Made by a program: the position numbers and the translations under genes. A DNA stretch of 64,000 nt from Fomes fomentarius (Eukaryota > Basidiomycota > Agaricomycetes > Polyporales > Polyporaceae), in assembly GCA_022606135.1 (NCBI GenBank), contig JABYQN010000002.1:1860001-1924000 (forward strand), in the 5' to 3' direction. Below, one piece after another: positions 37,796 through 50,046 of this stretch (positions within the stretch are counted from its first letter, which is position 1; every line of letters starts with the position of its first letter). Below the pieces are notes generated by a model, which saw only the letters and a program-made list of their open reading frames with translations, ran no database searches and was not told the origin of the DNA.

Positions 37796-39559
37796 TCACG
37801 CCTCTGCAAGACCGTACTTCCGTAACACACCACGGTAGTCTCCGACATCCTCGCGACCCATTGCTACCACGGTTGCTTTTGCCGTGCTGCGCGGTCCATA
37901 CACACGCGCAGCGACGCGGCGGATCGCAGTGTTGTCGACCGCGTCTATCTTCTCGCACATCTCGGACACAGGAACTTTGCGTCCATGTACGAGCACCTGT
38001 CTTGGGGTCAGAAAACAGCGCACTAGCAGTAGTCTGAGAACGAACCTGACGACCGAGATCTTCGACCTCAACTGCCCGGCTCTCGAGCGCCATCATGAGG
38101 CTCGACTTGAGCTGGTTCTTGGCGCGGCTGAGCTCCGCTTGCGGGATGTTGGAGTACAACAGTAAGCTCAACTGGTGCACGAGGTGGGGGAGAATATGAG
38201 CGGGGGAGTTGGCCTGTCGTCCGCTTGAGGGATTGAACGACGCGAAGAGACCAAAGAGGGAAGAATCGGTGTAGATGTGGTGGAAGGATGCACAGTGGTC
38301 AATTTGAGGGAAGTGGTTGAGGATGTGCGTGTATAAGCGCGAGTACATGCCCTTCCCGGGACCACCTGCGTAGACGAAGAGCTGTCAAGCACCGAGTGGA
38401 AACGACGCGAGACGAGCGATACACGCACCTGCTGAGAAGCTGCCTCCACCGCCGAGCAACACCTGCATTGTCGCTACTGCGTACACATCGTCGTCGTGGA
38501 TCCCAACACCCTCAAACGCGAGATAAACGTGGTTGAACTCTGTTTCACGGTCGTATATGAACTTATGACCACCGGTGTAAGTCGACGCGTGGGTAGAAGG
38601 GGGTGTCAAAGGCTGCTCCGGATAGTAGAGGTACGAGGACGCGGCTCGCGTGAGAGATTTGTATAATGACGGTGACGATGACTGGGAAGACTGGAGAAGG
38701 TTTGAGGGTAATTGCTGCGTTGTACGTGTTTGGCTCAAGCCCTTCTGGGACTCCGTAGACTCAGCAGCCTTCGCAGGTGAGGGCTTCAGGTGGGCGAAGT
38801 GGTCGGACGTGAACCGCACGAGCGTCTCGTGGTCCATGCCAGCACCCGCGATGACCATCCTCTCCGGGCGGTACCACGTCTGCATGAACCCCTTCAGCAT
38901 CCGTTTGTCGATGGTGTCTATTCGGTCCTCCGGACACAGAAGGGGGTTCCCGAGACCCTTGCCGTCGTACGCGACTTCGTGCAGAATCTCTGGAAGGATC
39001 ATCTCCGGCTTTGAGCTCACCTCCCTCCACTCGTACCGCGCGGCCTCCCGTTGCGCGTCGAGCTCTTCCGGAAGGAGTGCGGGATTGCAGACCGTGTCGG
39101 CTATGAGAGAAAGCGCGAGGCCCGTACCCTTGTTGAAGTGGGATGACTGGTACATGATGGATTCTCGTGCAGAAGAGCACATAATTTGTCCACCAAGCGC
39201 GTCGATATCTGCCGCCATTTGCTCTTCCGAGCGAGTCTTCGTCGTCTGAGGATAGAGTGGGTCGAGGTACTCATTCCAGTTGTTCTCTAACGCACCTTGA
39301 AGGCCATCCTATCCAAGAAATGACTGACACCAGACGTGGATGGTGTTTCATACCTGGAGCCTGCGTCGACGTACAACCCTACAGAGGAGAAATGACCCGG
39401 TGTACTTTCTGTCGCCACACGGATGCCATTGGGTAGCGTGGTGATTTGTACAGGTGGGTCTGCCGGCGGCGGCGGCCTAGAAGGTAGATGAATGGATTTG
39501 CTCCATGGGGGTCGACGATGAGCTGATGCACGAAGAGAATGGACAGTAGCGCGACGCAT
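37796..39559 (-). CDS. MAS2: Mitochondrial processing peptidase, alpha subunit
   Basis: Non-catalytic, substrate-recognising partner of the beta subunit; removes presequences in the mitochondrial matrix. 533 residues, exons 39559-39296, 39245-38429, 38365-38046, 37996-37796. Basic presequence MRRATVHSLRASAHRR, then the M16 fold: TTLPNGIRVATEST, VGLYVDAGSRYE, and HFLDRMAFK where the catalytic HxxEH of the beta subunit is degenerate, as expected for alpha. The glycine-rich loop of alpha MPP is clear: [24 protein letters not shown], with the G/GT codon spliced at 38429/38365. The Ser/Gln-rich insert around residues 215-245 is longer than in yeast. A tRNA-Cys gene lies 94 bases upstream of the ATG on the same strand, so the two promoters must overlap or be very compact. 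Confidence 0.94.
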
Positions 39560-39652
39560 GGTGGTGACTGGTTGAGACACGAGAGTACGACGAAGACTCG
39601 AGCGATTACACATACGAGCGGCACACCGGCCGAAGGTGCCGGGCAAAATGAC

Positions 39653-39725
39653 AGGGCCCACCGTGGTTCGAACACGGGACAACACGATCTGCAATCGTAT
39701 GCTCTACCACTGAGCTATAAGCCCT
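39653..39725 (-). tRNA. tRNA-Cys (GCA)
   Basis: On the minus strand the sequence folds into a full cloverleaf: 7-base acceptor stem AGGGCTT pairing with GGGCCCT (two G-U pairs), D arm GCTCAGTGGTAGAGC, anticodon loop TTGCAGA between TACGA and TCGTG, and T arm CCGTG-TTCGAAC-CACGG. Anticodon GCA reads Cys codons. No intron. It sits between the NmrA-like gene and MPP alpha. Confidence 0.93.
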
Positions 39726-39881
39726 GTCCACGGGACGGACAGCAGTCATCCAGAGTCGTTGACACCAATTGCACTCTTTGCAGCCTGAGCTTGTGGCAAG
39801 TCACACAAATCACAACTCATGAATGCATGTGTACATCCTACGTGACACTTCAGCCTCCCCCTTCTGGATATTGTCCATGAC

Positions 39882-41069
39882 TCAATCGACGGTGGAAACG
39901 ATCCTGGGATCGCGATAGTACACCTCGGTACTAGGATCCTCCAGGCTGTAGAATTTCTTCGCATACTCCTCGAAGGGGACCGGCACAATGTCCGGATAGA
40001 GCTCTCGCACGTCAAGGTATCCGAGCTTCTTCGCGTTATCCAGCGTGTTCTCCTCGAAAATGAGTAGGCTTTGCTGATACTGGTTCCACGTAATCGCGAC
40101 TTGTGCACTCTGGTTGTTCGGATCCTTCTTGAGTCCTTCAACACCTGCGGCAACGTTCTTCTTCAGGTCCTCAGCCGTGACCTGTTCAAGATTGTCAGTA
40201 AGTGAATCCAGCAGGTCAAGGTGAGAAACACTGACGTAGATGCGCTGAGCCTTGAGCTTATCTCCTTCTCCAGAGAGGCGCTCTCCGAGCTCGAGTGCGT
40301 CCCGTCGTTTCACCTCGTCCTCCCACACGATGACCGACTGATTGAGAGTGCGCGGATCTTCCACAATGCGTGCCACATACACACCGATGTGGTCACGGTC
40401 CGTCAGGAGATTGCGCGACTCTCCCTCGCCAGCGATGTAGTAAGTCATCTTCTTCACGGACTCTGCCACCTTGCTGCGAAGGGGAAATGGTAGGTAGAGC
40501 TGCGTCCACCAGCCGACGTCCACGATTGTGTACGGGACGCCAACCTCCCTGATAAATTCTCTGATCTCCAGTTTCTATCACACGGGAAGAACAATCAGCT
40601 ACTGCAGACCAGGATGGGACCGTCTACTTACCGAGTCATGCAGGCGACGCACGCCCTTCGCGCCCGGGGTTCCGAAGTCGCACGGAATGAACCTTTGGAC
40701 GCCAACTTCCTTTGCCGCAAGGATCGCATCCTTCTGCTGCGAGATAGCCCGCGCCACGACTGTGCTTATGACGACGTTGACTCCCTCGAGGATCTTCTTC
40801 AGGGCCTCGACACCATCATTCAAGTCACCAGTGCGGATCTCGACTCCGGACGAGCGAAGCTTCTCTACCTCTGGCTTAGATAGGGATGCAGGACGGATCA
40901 CGGCAGCAATCCGCTAGAAGTTTTCGTAGGATTAGTCGGGAACCCTCCCAATGCTGAAACACCGCTTCAGACTCACGAAGTGCCCAATGTCCTGGAGGCT
41001 GCTAATGATACCCTTACCAGTGGCGCCGGTAGCGCCAAATACCAGGGCAAGAGGTTTGTCGGTTGCCAT
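39882..41069 (-). CDS. NmrA-like NAD(P)-binding oxidoreductase, copy 1
   Basis: Atypical SDR of the NmrA/isoflavone-reductase-like type, 337 residues; exons 41069-40977, 40913-40632, 40574-40236, 40181-39882. The N-terminus ALVFGATGATGKGI is the Rossmann GxxGxxG nucleotide loop; Arg of VIRPAS after strand 2 favours NADPH. Further typical strings: GVEIRTGDLNDG, AKEVGVQRFIPCDFGT, PYTIVDVGWW. Function could be reduction of a small molecule or redox sensing; the substrate is unknown. It is an inverted duplicate of the gene at 51178-52340, with identical lengths of exons 1-3 and the promoter copied as well (TATATA near 41150). The C-terminus differs: this copy continues past TEV with about 12 more residues. 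Confidence 0.92.
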
Positions 41070-41673
41070 GTTGTGTCGATGGTATGTGTTGTTCTCAGTG
41101 ATTGGTGCAGTGGATAGTCTGTGTCAACACAGGGATTGTGTCCCTCCCTATATATACTGGCCCAGCCTTCCTTCGACTCCTCCTTGAGCTTGAACCAATG
41201 CCCGATTCATCGGGTGTCTCCGATGATGGGATGCTGATTGAAGTCTATATTTCTGCGTCCAGCCAACCAACGCCTTGATCCAACGAGAATGGTGCAACAC
41301 ACTACTGCGTGACCTATACCACTCCCACACCAAGATTACTCCCGGGAAGGCTCGGTCAGGTTCCCTACTCCTCAGAGAGGGCTCAATCGCCGACACCAGC
41401 CGATTCATCGGGATCTGCCATCGTGCGCGTCTGTTGAGTCGTACTTCACTATAGTGACATGAATGATAATACATAGCATTCTGGAACAAGACTCTCAGTA
41501 GGTGGTATAGGGGGGACTGCCGGAGGTGAGAGCGCACGGGCAACTTGGTCCTGAATCGATGATGGTGTTCAAATATTCCTTTGTGGCTTCATATACATAT
41601 ACTTTGGACAGTGGACACCATTTCCTATGGACGCGGCGACTGCTTGTCGCAGTGTATTCAAGTTACGTGTATG
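41070..41673. other. Intergenic, promoter of NmrA copy 1
   Basis: Contains TATATA at about 41149-41155, 80 bases before the NmrA ATG; the first about 100 bases upstream of the gene recur before copy 2. No gene seen. Confidence 0.6.
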
Positions 41674-43577
41674 TCAATTAGTTTTCCTCCTGAGAAGAGG
41701 TATGATCTCTCCGAGCTCGTGATGCAGAATGTGGCCCCGCTCCTTCTTGACGTAGAACAGGTACGTCGAGGCTCCAGCGAAGACGCTGATGAAAGACGCC
41801 AGAGCGGCGTATTTGAACTGCGCTGGCCTATTCAAGACTATCGTCAGGACATGCTACAGGGAAGCCCCCGAGTGAGTAAGTGCGATCACTATGACTGAGA
41901 GCACAGGGACTCGTACCCTCAGCATGTCCGCGATGTTTTGCATGGAGTATTGTAGCGCAGTTCTATGGTTAGGTAAACAAACGGGTCCTGACAGATAATG
42001 AGTAGTGCCGGAGGGACCCACAGAGAATTTCGCCGTGGATGAGCAGCGAGGGCGAGCTGCAGCTCCTTGAGCTGACACAAATCAAACGCCCATAAGCCGA
42101 CCCTTGAGAGCATCATCCCTGCGGGTTTCCGTTTGTAAGAGACGCGAGTGTAACATCTGTCCGATAAACCCTACCTCCAAAAAGCAAGGCTGCGGTCCAT
42201 GCAGGAGCACGCGCGCCATCTGCGGGTGCCCCTACATATAGGACGATGAGTACGGGCAGCAAGCACACAAACTCTGACCTGGGAGAGCGGCCTATTCAGT
42301 ATCGTGAATCGCCAGTGCTGGAAATCACATACCATATGCTCCAGTTGCCAGCCCGCACAAGTCCAAGCTTTCTCTCCAAGAAGGGCATGGCCAAGGTACC
42401 AGCGAGCCCCGCGATCACGTTCAGTCCACGCATCCCAGCGAGGAAAGGGTCACTGTACGCATGCGACTTGAGATAACTCAGCATTGTCCCATCGAAGCTG
42501 AGTACTGTAAGGTACAGCCAAGAGATAGCGAGAGAAGAGAGGAAGACGGGATAGTGCGCAAACTCTCGCCAGTCGACGATGGTCTCCTTGAGGCGTTTGC
42601 GCAATTTTACCCAAAGAACGAGAAGAGTGTCGACCACACTGGATGGGGTCTCCTGTTGTTCGACCGGAGCTTCTCTGCGAGTAGCGCTTCTAGCGGCTTG
42701 AGCTTCTCGCAGGGTGGGAAAGCGCCCATAAGAAATTGTGATCCCTGGCGCAATCAGCGACTACCTTTCATAACACGGTATCGACTGGAAAGAACGTACA
42801 TATGAGTTCAAACAGCATACAGGCTCCCTCGACGCCGCAGAGGAAGATCGCCGCGAACCGGTAGGATGCGACACTTGTGAGAAGTGAGACAAAGAGCGGA
42901 GAGACCAGTTTGCAGAACAGATCGACGCGCCGCATATATGTATTGAGCATCGTAAGGTGTGATGAGGATGAGCCCGCAATTGTAGTCACCCATTCTCGTT
43001 CGACGGCGACAGAGATGGTTGTCCCGGCGACGGTATGGATGCATCCACCAATTACGATGATCGAGAACATGCCTGAGGACAGGTGTGTACTCCACGGACG
43101 CTGCAATCCTGACGTAGCTCCGAAGCCATAGAGAAGGACAAGGCTGGCACCATACTGGGTGCAAGCAGCGAGTTTGATGACAATAATGCTGACGCGGACA
43201 ACACCTAGGTTGTGATGTTCGTCAACTAGTCGTCCGGCCCAGCCTGACAGGAATATGGCTACTCCAGTCGTCACAAAACCATAGATGGACGCCGGGAGCA
43301 GTGTGTCCGGGAACAAGGTGACTAGAAAAAGGTATACTGCGAACTCCGCTGTGCGGAGACCCCACACGCTAGACACGGAAAATCAGCCAAGTTCGAGTGG
43401 CGCGACGGAAGTTTAGACATACTTTGAGAGATGCTGTACAAGCAGAGTGCCCAATGCCTTGCGATCCAAGGTAACTTGAGACGCATCGGCGTTGTTGGGC
43501 CCCTCGGGATTGGCATCCGCATTCAGTACGGATGCTGCATGGGATTGCTGTTGGCCGTCGGTATCCGCGTCAAGCAT
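41674..43577 (-). CDS. Ferroportin-like iron exporter (SLC40)
   Basis: Multi-pass membrane protein of the ferroportin family, exporting ferrous iron across the plasma or an internal membrane. 520 residues, exons 43577-43423, 43368-42800, 42744-42333, 42278-42175, 42118-42022, 41962-41917, 41853-41674; phases agree throughout. After a hydrophilic N-terminus come hydrophobic helices with the family marks WGLRTAEFAVYLFL, a mid-protein cytoplasmic loop (RFPTLREAQAARSATRRE), then LSSLAISWLYLTVLSFDGTM, MPFLERKLGLVRAGNWSIW, MMLSRVGLWAFDLCQLKELQ and NSLTALQYSMQNIADML. Ends in a basic tail RRKTN. Its neighbour on the left is NmrA copy 1 and on the right the Mdm1-like gene, all minus strand. No iron-responsive element is evident. 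Confidence 0.92.
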
Positions 43578-43967
43578 ATCGTGACGCTGCTCGACCTGAT
43601 ATGACCAGCGTCGTAGGAACTACCTGCTAGTTGATGATGAGCCTGATAGCGACGTTGAGGTTGCGGGACGTGTGACTTGGGTGCCGCGAAGTACTCCCAA
43701 GCTCGGAGTCCCGACTCCCAGCCACAGTATCATTGTGGTACGATTGTCGCTCGGCTACGGATCCCGGCCCGTATGTCCGCAACCCCAGGAGCTTGGCATT
43801 GCTCGGGTTTGCCATTTCCCAGTAAGAGTACTTGAACACGAACACCGTGACTATCGTCCACGCGATTGGGCGCAAACTGAGAAAGTCAAGCTGCTGCAAC
43901 TGAGGTATCATATTAGAAATACGTAAAATGTCGTACAACAACATCGCAAGGGCATAACAGCAACTGT
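43578..43967. other. Short intergenic region, ferroportin promoter
   Basis: 390 bases between the stop of the Mdm1-like gene and the ferroportin ATG. A minus-strand frame of 115 codons (43627-43971) fills it, but it overlaps the end of the upstream gene and has no homologue I know; not called. Confidence 0.5.
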
Positions 43968-46900
43968 TCAAGCCGTTTCAGAGAACAGAGCAGCAAATAT
44001 CTGCAATACAATACTCATGAGACAAGGTTGAAGTTCACATAGACTATGTACACGCACCTCATCCACAACGGTGTAAATAAGATGCTGGTTCAGCCGGCGG
44101 TTCTGCATCACAGCGAATATACGGCGTGCACCGCGACGCGCGTTCGAGCGGCCGATCATGTTGGCCGCGAGATCTGCATGGGGATTGCACCCGTGAGTAT
44201 TCATTATCCGCTGGTGTCAACACCGTACGTACCTGGCATCAGAGCAGACAACTTGCGGTTTGCCTCATCCCTCGTATGGAGCTTCTCCTCGACGGTGCGC
44301 GGGAGGCTTGGCGGCTTGAGGCTACCTCCAGGCCAAAGGCCATCCCGGAAGGCATTGATAAATGTCATAAGATGTGACTCGTCCAAGAATGACTTCGAAG
44401 TATCACGGAGCTTCCTATCAGGACAATGAGTGCAACGCCAATGTGAGGTTTCAGATATGAACTAACCGCTCAATCGTACCACCAAGGACCTGCTGCAAGA
44501 TGATGACGATTGCCTGCCGCCTCAGCCAATTGTTCTTCTTGTCCAGCTCAAACACGGCAAGGATCAAGTCGCAAATCGGGGACGAAAACGTAGACGTGCT
44601 CGTCTCTCCCTCTAGCGGCTTCAAGTCCCCAGACAGATGCATGAGGGCATCTTCATACGTCGACTTGCCCGATGCCTTCAGTGCCTGTGCGACGAGGTCT
44701 TCGTCTCGAATCGCTGTCCCAGTAATCCCGACAAACTCGGCCGCTTGGGTGGTAAGCCGCTGGATGATAACATCGAGCATGGAAGGGCCGAAGAACATGT
44801 CGTCGATACTCTCGGCAACGGACTGGTACATGGTCTTTACCAGACCATGCCCTGGGAACGCAGAGCCAGATGCAGGCGCCTTTGGAGAAGAGGGGGTCGA
44901 AGGTTCTGCAGCCATGAAAGGCGACTCGCGAGAGAGAAAAGCGCGTAGCTCCTCGCTTTCGCAGACAGCGGGGATCGTAATCAAATTCTGCGAGTGTGTT
45001 AGTCGACACATCGCAAATAACTCCGGATAATGACATATATCGCACCTGTAGGTACTTCTCCAGCCCTATTCGTCGGCTGTCCACGAAACTGCCCGAGAGC
45101 GACGTAACCAACCTCTTGCCCGGAAAATCAAGGCTGCGCACCAGAAGGTATTTATCCTTCAACTTGTTGTGCATGTTGAAGAACTCGTTATACCGCCTTG
45201 CGACGACCCACCCAGACGAGAAGCTCCCATCATGGGCGAGCTGCTGCACCTCCACGAGGTACCGCACGACCTGTTTACCATCCTCCTCGCCGACCGTCGA
45301 GTTCACGATTGCTACCTTGGTCCTGTCCGAAAGCAACCGATTCGCGTTCTCCTGCTGCTCGTACTGAGTCTTCTGGAATTTCAACTCGCGCAGCTCCCTT
45401 GTGAGAGAAGACTTGCTCCTCCTCAGAAGCCGGAGCTCCTGCGCGTCCCCCGTCAATTCCGCCTTCTTGATCAGTGTGTCCAACATTGCGTCCTGCGTTT
45501 GTAGCTTGTTGATCTTGTTTGTGAGCCGCTCGATCTCGTGCGAGAGCTGGAGATCCCCTGGACCGGCGAGTTGGAACGAGCCATGCTCCTTGTCGTGCTC
45601 CGCATCTTCCGCGTCATTTCGTGCATGGTGCCCACTCTCGTTCTCCTCTTCCTCCCCGATCTCGTCATCGAACATCAAACGCCGCTTGTCACGAGTAAGG
45701 CGCGTGCTGCTCGTCAAGACGGAATCCTGTATACTTAGACTGTCGGACGAGCTGCCGGCGCCCCCGGGGTGCGCCTGGTCGTGCTGCTTGTCGAGCGCGA
45801 TGATGTCTGTGAGGGCCGCCTGGATGGCTTCCATTCGCTGAGACTGCTCTTGCTGCTCTGCGTCCTCCGGATCGTCGAAGAGTGGCGCGCGGGGAGTCAA
45901 TGCGCTCGCGGCGTCGTGTTCATGTATGGGAGACATCAACACCTGCAGGTTTGAGACCGTAGGGCGGGGTGGAGGTGTCATCATGGGAACGGGTGAGTTG
46001 GGAGCGATCGCAACCTGGCGAGACGATGCGCCTATGACGGGATTCGACTCAGTGCGGAAGATAGAAGGCTTCGCGTGGCCCGACAAAGGGTTAGTCGCAG
46101 CCCGTGCCTTGGGGTCTGATGGTTGACGAGAGGATGCTGCGGTGAGGGCTGGATCATGAGCAGGTACGACACGGCCGTTGGATTCGATATCGGCGACGAC
46201 GCGGAACCAGAGCTCGGACCGCTGGAAGTCCTCAAAGTCTTGCTCCATCTGGCGCTCGATCTGCCTCTGCGCGAGCATGACGCTCCTGCGTACCCGTCTT
46301 TCCGACGCTGGGGTAGACGTCTCCGCGCTCTGCCCGAACGAGCGAATGGTGTTAACATGCTTCTGTGATACAACGCTGAGCAAGGGGTCGGTGACGGGAC
46401 TGGAGAAGTACAGTTCGTTGATAAGCGAGATGTCCTCCTTGAGCGTGGCAGACTGGCCTGGATCTAGGAGAGGTTCATCTTCGTCATCGGAACCATCGGA
46501 GTCAACGGACTCCAAGGGGTTCTTGAAGCTCTCCACGGTGAGCCAAAATTGCACGAGTAAAGAGCGTTGCCGTCGGTCCATGAACTCCATGAAGTAAGAG
46601 AGCGAGCTGGGGTTAGTCAGGACGTCCCTCAGAGCCAAAAGCGATGCTGTGGGTGTCTCTTGGTAGATTGTTTGTCGCTGCTGCGGGTGTCAATGGCATC
46701 CATATGAGTGGTTGGCGTGAAGACCTACCGAGTCCGCTTCTCCACCGAGCAATACAATACGCTTTTCAACTTTCCGCTTTGCCGTGTAGAGACGGTCAAG
46801 GAAAGCCACAATGTCTTCAGTCTTCTCACCATTGATCCAATCGGAGTTCGCATTGTTGGCTAGATGTGTTGTTTGTGAGGCCAGATGACGAAAATGAGTG

Positions 46901-48161
46901 GTTATATGCGCACCAAGTAATGTCCGCGTTCGTCTGATCTCCCCCATGATGTCGTTTCTTAGCCTCCTCGCGTCCAGCAAAGACGAGCAGCGGTTGATGC
47001 TACGCAGAAACGATTCAAACTGTTTGGGATCAGTTCTTATAGTGATTTTCTCGGTTGTTGACGGGGGAGCGTCGGAGAGCGGAGCCTGAGGCGTTGGCAG
47101 CTGGGCTTCGAGTATGTTTCGCACTTTGGATATCAGTCGTCTGACGGTGACATGAAGATGGGTGATTATAGGGACCATACAGCTCATGTCTCAGTCGACT
47201 CACTGTTGACGGATAGCAGCTCCTGCCTGAGTCCTGTCAGACAGAGAGTGCAAGATCCCACATGGTCGTCACTCACAACTTGGTCAATCATGCGGTTCCA
47301 AAAGTCAGGATCTGATAGCATTTCCGTTATAGGATACAGAACAGCGCAGGCCACAATTTCTCTGACGACTATCTTGACAGCACGGCTCTGTGCCTCCTTC
47401 TCTGGCAAGATATGGGGAAGAGCCTTGTCGACTAGATCCCGAAGATGATGCTCCTCCGACTGCTTGGTGAAGGTGGAAGAAAGATTCTCCACAGCAGGAT
47501 GAAGCTTGCCTCCTCCCCTTGCGGCATATCTACTGGCTAGAAGCAGGTCGAGCTCCTCGGACTGTGTCAGCTTGCGCTCCAGACCGGCACCGCGGAGGGC
47601 AACTTCGGATTGACGGAATTGCTCGATGTGGGAGGTAACCTTGGGGAGTATGCGCTTGACAACCAAAGCAGGGAGGTCAAGTGTCAGAGCCTTCGCGAGC
47701 AACCTCTCCATAGATGCGTGTAGGGTAGATGAAACGGCGGTGGGGAATGAGGGGGACGAAGAGATCTCCTTGTACCATACTAGGACGAAGTCGCGTACTA
47801 TGAGGATAAGGATATCATTTATTGCAGCTGAGACGACCGGCGTATCCGGGTATATGGGAGGCAGAGATTGGGGAGCCTTGTGCGACCATTGAGACCGGGT
47901 GAGGACTGCTTGCCACGCAGCAGGCGTGGAGAATGCGAGCGGCCGTGCTGCAGATGTAAGAGCATTCCTGGGCGCAGGTCGGGTCAAGTCGAGAATGTAT
48001 CCGAGTCCGACATTGAGAGCAAAGAATGCAAGCAAGAGGAAGACGAGGAAGAGAGGCAGGAGAAGAACGAGAACGATGGGAGAAGACAAAGCGCGTTTAA
48101 ACACTGGAACGACCAGGCCACTGAAAGCGAGCAGAATGATTACATGTCTGCTCGATGGCAT
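43968..48161 (-). CDS. MDM1: Mdm1-like sorting nexin (PXA-RGS-PX-nexin C)
   Basis: ER-anchored lipid-binding tether like yeast Mdm1 and animal SNX13/14/25. 1,268 residues; exons 48161-47277, 47226-47204 (23 bases), 47140-46729, 46680-45046, 44987-44467, 44414-44233, 44173-44058, 44000-43968. Order: N-terminal membrane hairpin (LVLLLPLFLVFLLLAFFAL, residues about 25-50), PXA domain (about 110-430; DFVLVWYKEIS, KIVVREIVACAVLYPI), RGS domain (about 455-610; ALRDVLTNPSSLSYFMEFM, LLVQFWLTVE), a long acidic and coiled region, PX domain (about 880-985; RYLVEVQQLAHDGSFSSGWV, ARRYNEFFNMH, FPGKRLVTS), and the nexin C domain (KLRDTSKSFLDE, AANMIGRSNARRGARRIFA). The 23-base exon codes AGAAIRQQ at the end of PXA. 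Likely roles: vacuole-ER contact and lipid handling. Confidence 0.93.
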
Positions 48162-48528
48162 ATCCCAGCAACGTCGTGGGTTGAAACGAGATCGTTGAGG
48201 GGTTTGTGGTCGTCACCGCCAGAAGCAAGCGGTAGCCTACATAGGGACGCGGACATCCGGATCCGGCCCGGCAGAATTGCATGGCTCATGATTGGTGTGA
48301 CTCAGATAATATTAAAAAGGATCGCTGGAATACATTGAAGCAAGTCCTTCACTTTGTTACGACGACAAGAGAGTATAACCGACAGCAGGCTAGGCTGGTT
48401 CGTAATCAAGTCTGCATCGTTGGCCGACTAGCTCGAAGCGGACGGCAAGTGAGCGAGTCCCGCAGCTTGACTTCTCCCACTTCAACAGCTCGACGCGTCT
48501 TCCTTGTCTCTCGGTATTCACAGCCGCC
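48162..48528. other. Bidirectional promoter region
   Basis: 368 bases between the divergent Mdm1-like and Oac1-like genes, so it should hold both promoters; no TATA box stands out. Confidence 0.6.
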
Positions 48529-50046
48529 ATGAGTGCAGCTGCTGCTCAAAGTCGGCCTCTATCAACTCTCGAGGGATTCATCTGCGGCGGAACGGCTGCT
48601 TGCGTAGCCGTATGTCCGAAGTCTCATAATCCATGACGTATGAGTGGTCCAACACATGCCCTAGGTCACGATCTCGAATCCGGCAGAGGTTGCAAAGACG
48701 CGTATGCAGTTGCAGGGCGAGCTCGCCAAGAAGGGCACGGAGAGGGTCTACAAGAACTCCTTCGACGTCATCGCGAAGACATGGCGGAATGAGGGCATAC
48801 GGGGCATTCAGCGAGGGTTGGGTCCAGCTGTGAGTACTCGCTTTCGGAACGTGTCGAGCTCGCGTTGATTTGGCCCAGTATGTCTACCAAGTAAGTTATT
48901 CGCACTTGTGTCCGGCGTATTAGACTAGACCTCATCCCCGCCAGATCCTAATGAATGGATCGCGTCTAGGTGAGTTCACACATACACCCTTCCAAAACTC
49001 CTTCATGACCCCTCTGGCCCCTTCAAGGGTTCTATGAGCCCATACGGAGGAACGTGAACAGCCTCGTCGGTGCGGACCCAACAGACCAGATTCCTCTAAC
49101 CTCCATATTCTCTGGTGCGGCAAGTGGTATGATCGGAGGTAAGGCCCCTTCAAACGTACTGTCGTAACCATACCGACTCACCTGCTTTCAGCATCCTTCG
49201 GCAATCCGTTCTTCCTGGTCAAAGCGCGAATGCAGGTAAATGTGTGGTACTGAACATGGTTTATACGTCGCTCAACCTTCAAACTCAGGCGTACTCACCA
49301 GTACTGCCGGTCGGAGCACAACATTACTACACAAGCTCGTTTGCTGCGCTCAAAAGTATCTGGCAAGCCGAGAAGTTCCGGGGACTTGTACGAGGCGTTG
49401 ACGCCGCAGCTCTCCGTACTGCCATGGGGTCATCGGTCAGTATTGTCCTACGTTCAGAGAATATACGGTATGAACGCTTCCCCATCCATAGGTACAATTG
49501 CCCTCGTACAACTGGACAAAGAACCAACTGATTAGTCATGGTATCGCGCGTCCCGACAGCATCTGGACCTTTCTCGCGAGCAGTACCGTCTCAGGACTGT
49601 GTGTGGTACGTCTTCTATCGATCCCACCCGCTGGAAAGACATTGGGCCTCACAGCATATGAAGCTGGCTATGATGCAACCAACTGATACTGTACTCACCC
49701 GGATGTATAACCAACCGACCATACCAACGCCTGATGGACGACATGTAGGAGCACTGTACAAGAATCCGATAGACTGCTTATGGAAGACACTCAAAGCTGA
49801 GGGTCCCCTTGGCTGGTACAAAGGTACTTGGGCTGTACTTGGGCTGTACACATTCAGAAGGTACGGGACTGACAGTATATGCCACAGGTTCAACGGCGCA
49901 TCTCCTCCGGATAGTACCTCATACGTGAGCGATCTCAATGACTCCCTACTAGTGCATGACTGATAATATTGCATAGTATCGTTACTTTAACGGCTAACGA
50001 CATAATTGTCGGGCTATACAAACGGGTGCGCGGAGGGAACCCATAA
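48529..50046 (+). CDS. OAC1: Mitochondrial carrier, Oac1-like (SLC25)
   Basis: Inner mitochondrial membrane carrier, 321 residues, most similar by sequence strings to the oxaloacetate/sulfate carrier Oac1. Eleven exons: 48529-48609, 48665-48829, 48879-48890 (12 bases), 48945-48969 (25 bases), 49028-49138, 49192-49235, 49289-49435, 49492-49605, 49664-49823, 49888-49924, 49977-50046. The ATG has an ideal GCCGCCATGA context. Three carrier repeats are seen: NPAEVAKTRMQLQ, NPFFLVKARMQ and QPTDTVLTRMYNQPT, each a P-x-[DE]-x-x-[KR]-x-[RK]-type signature (the second lacks the acidic residue), plus LPSYNWTKNQL typical of Oac1. Alternative acceptor for exon 9 at 49652 would add four residues. Intron 9 contains an 11-base tandem repeat. 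Confidence 0.93.

Noticed and set aside
43627..43971. 115-codon minus-strand open frame between the Mdm1-like and ferroportin genes
   Set aside because: It overlaps the stop of the upstream gene, fills a promoter region and has no family resemblance.
45401..45841. Plus-strand Ser/Arg-rich open frames opposite the Mdm1-like gene
   Set aside because: They are reverse-strand shadows of the long, well-supported coding exon.
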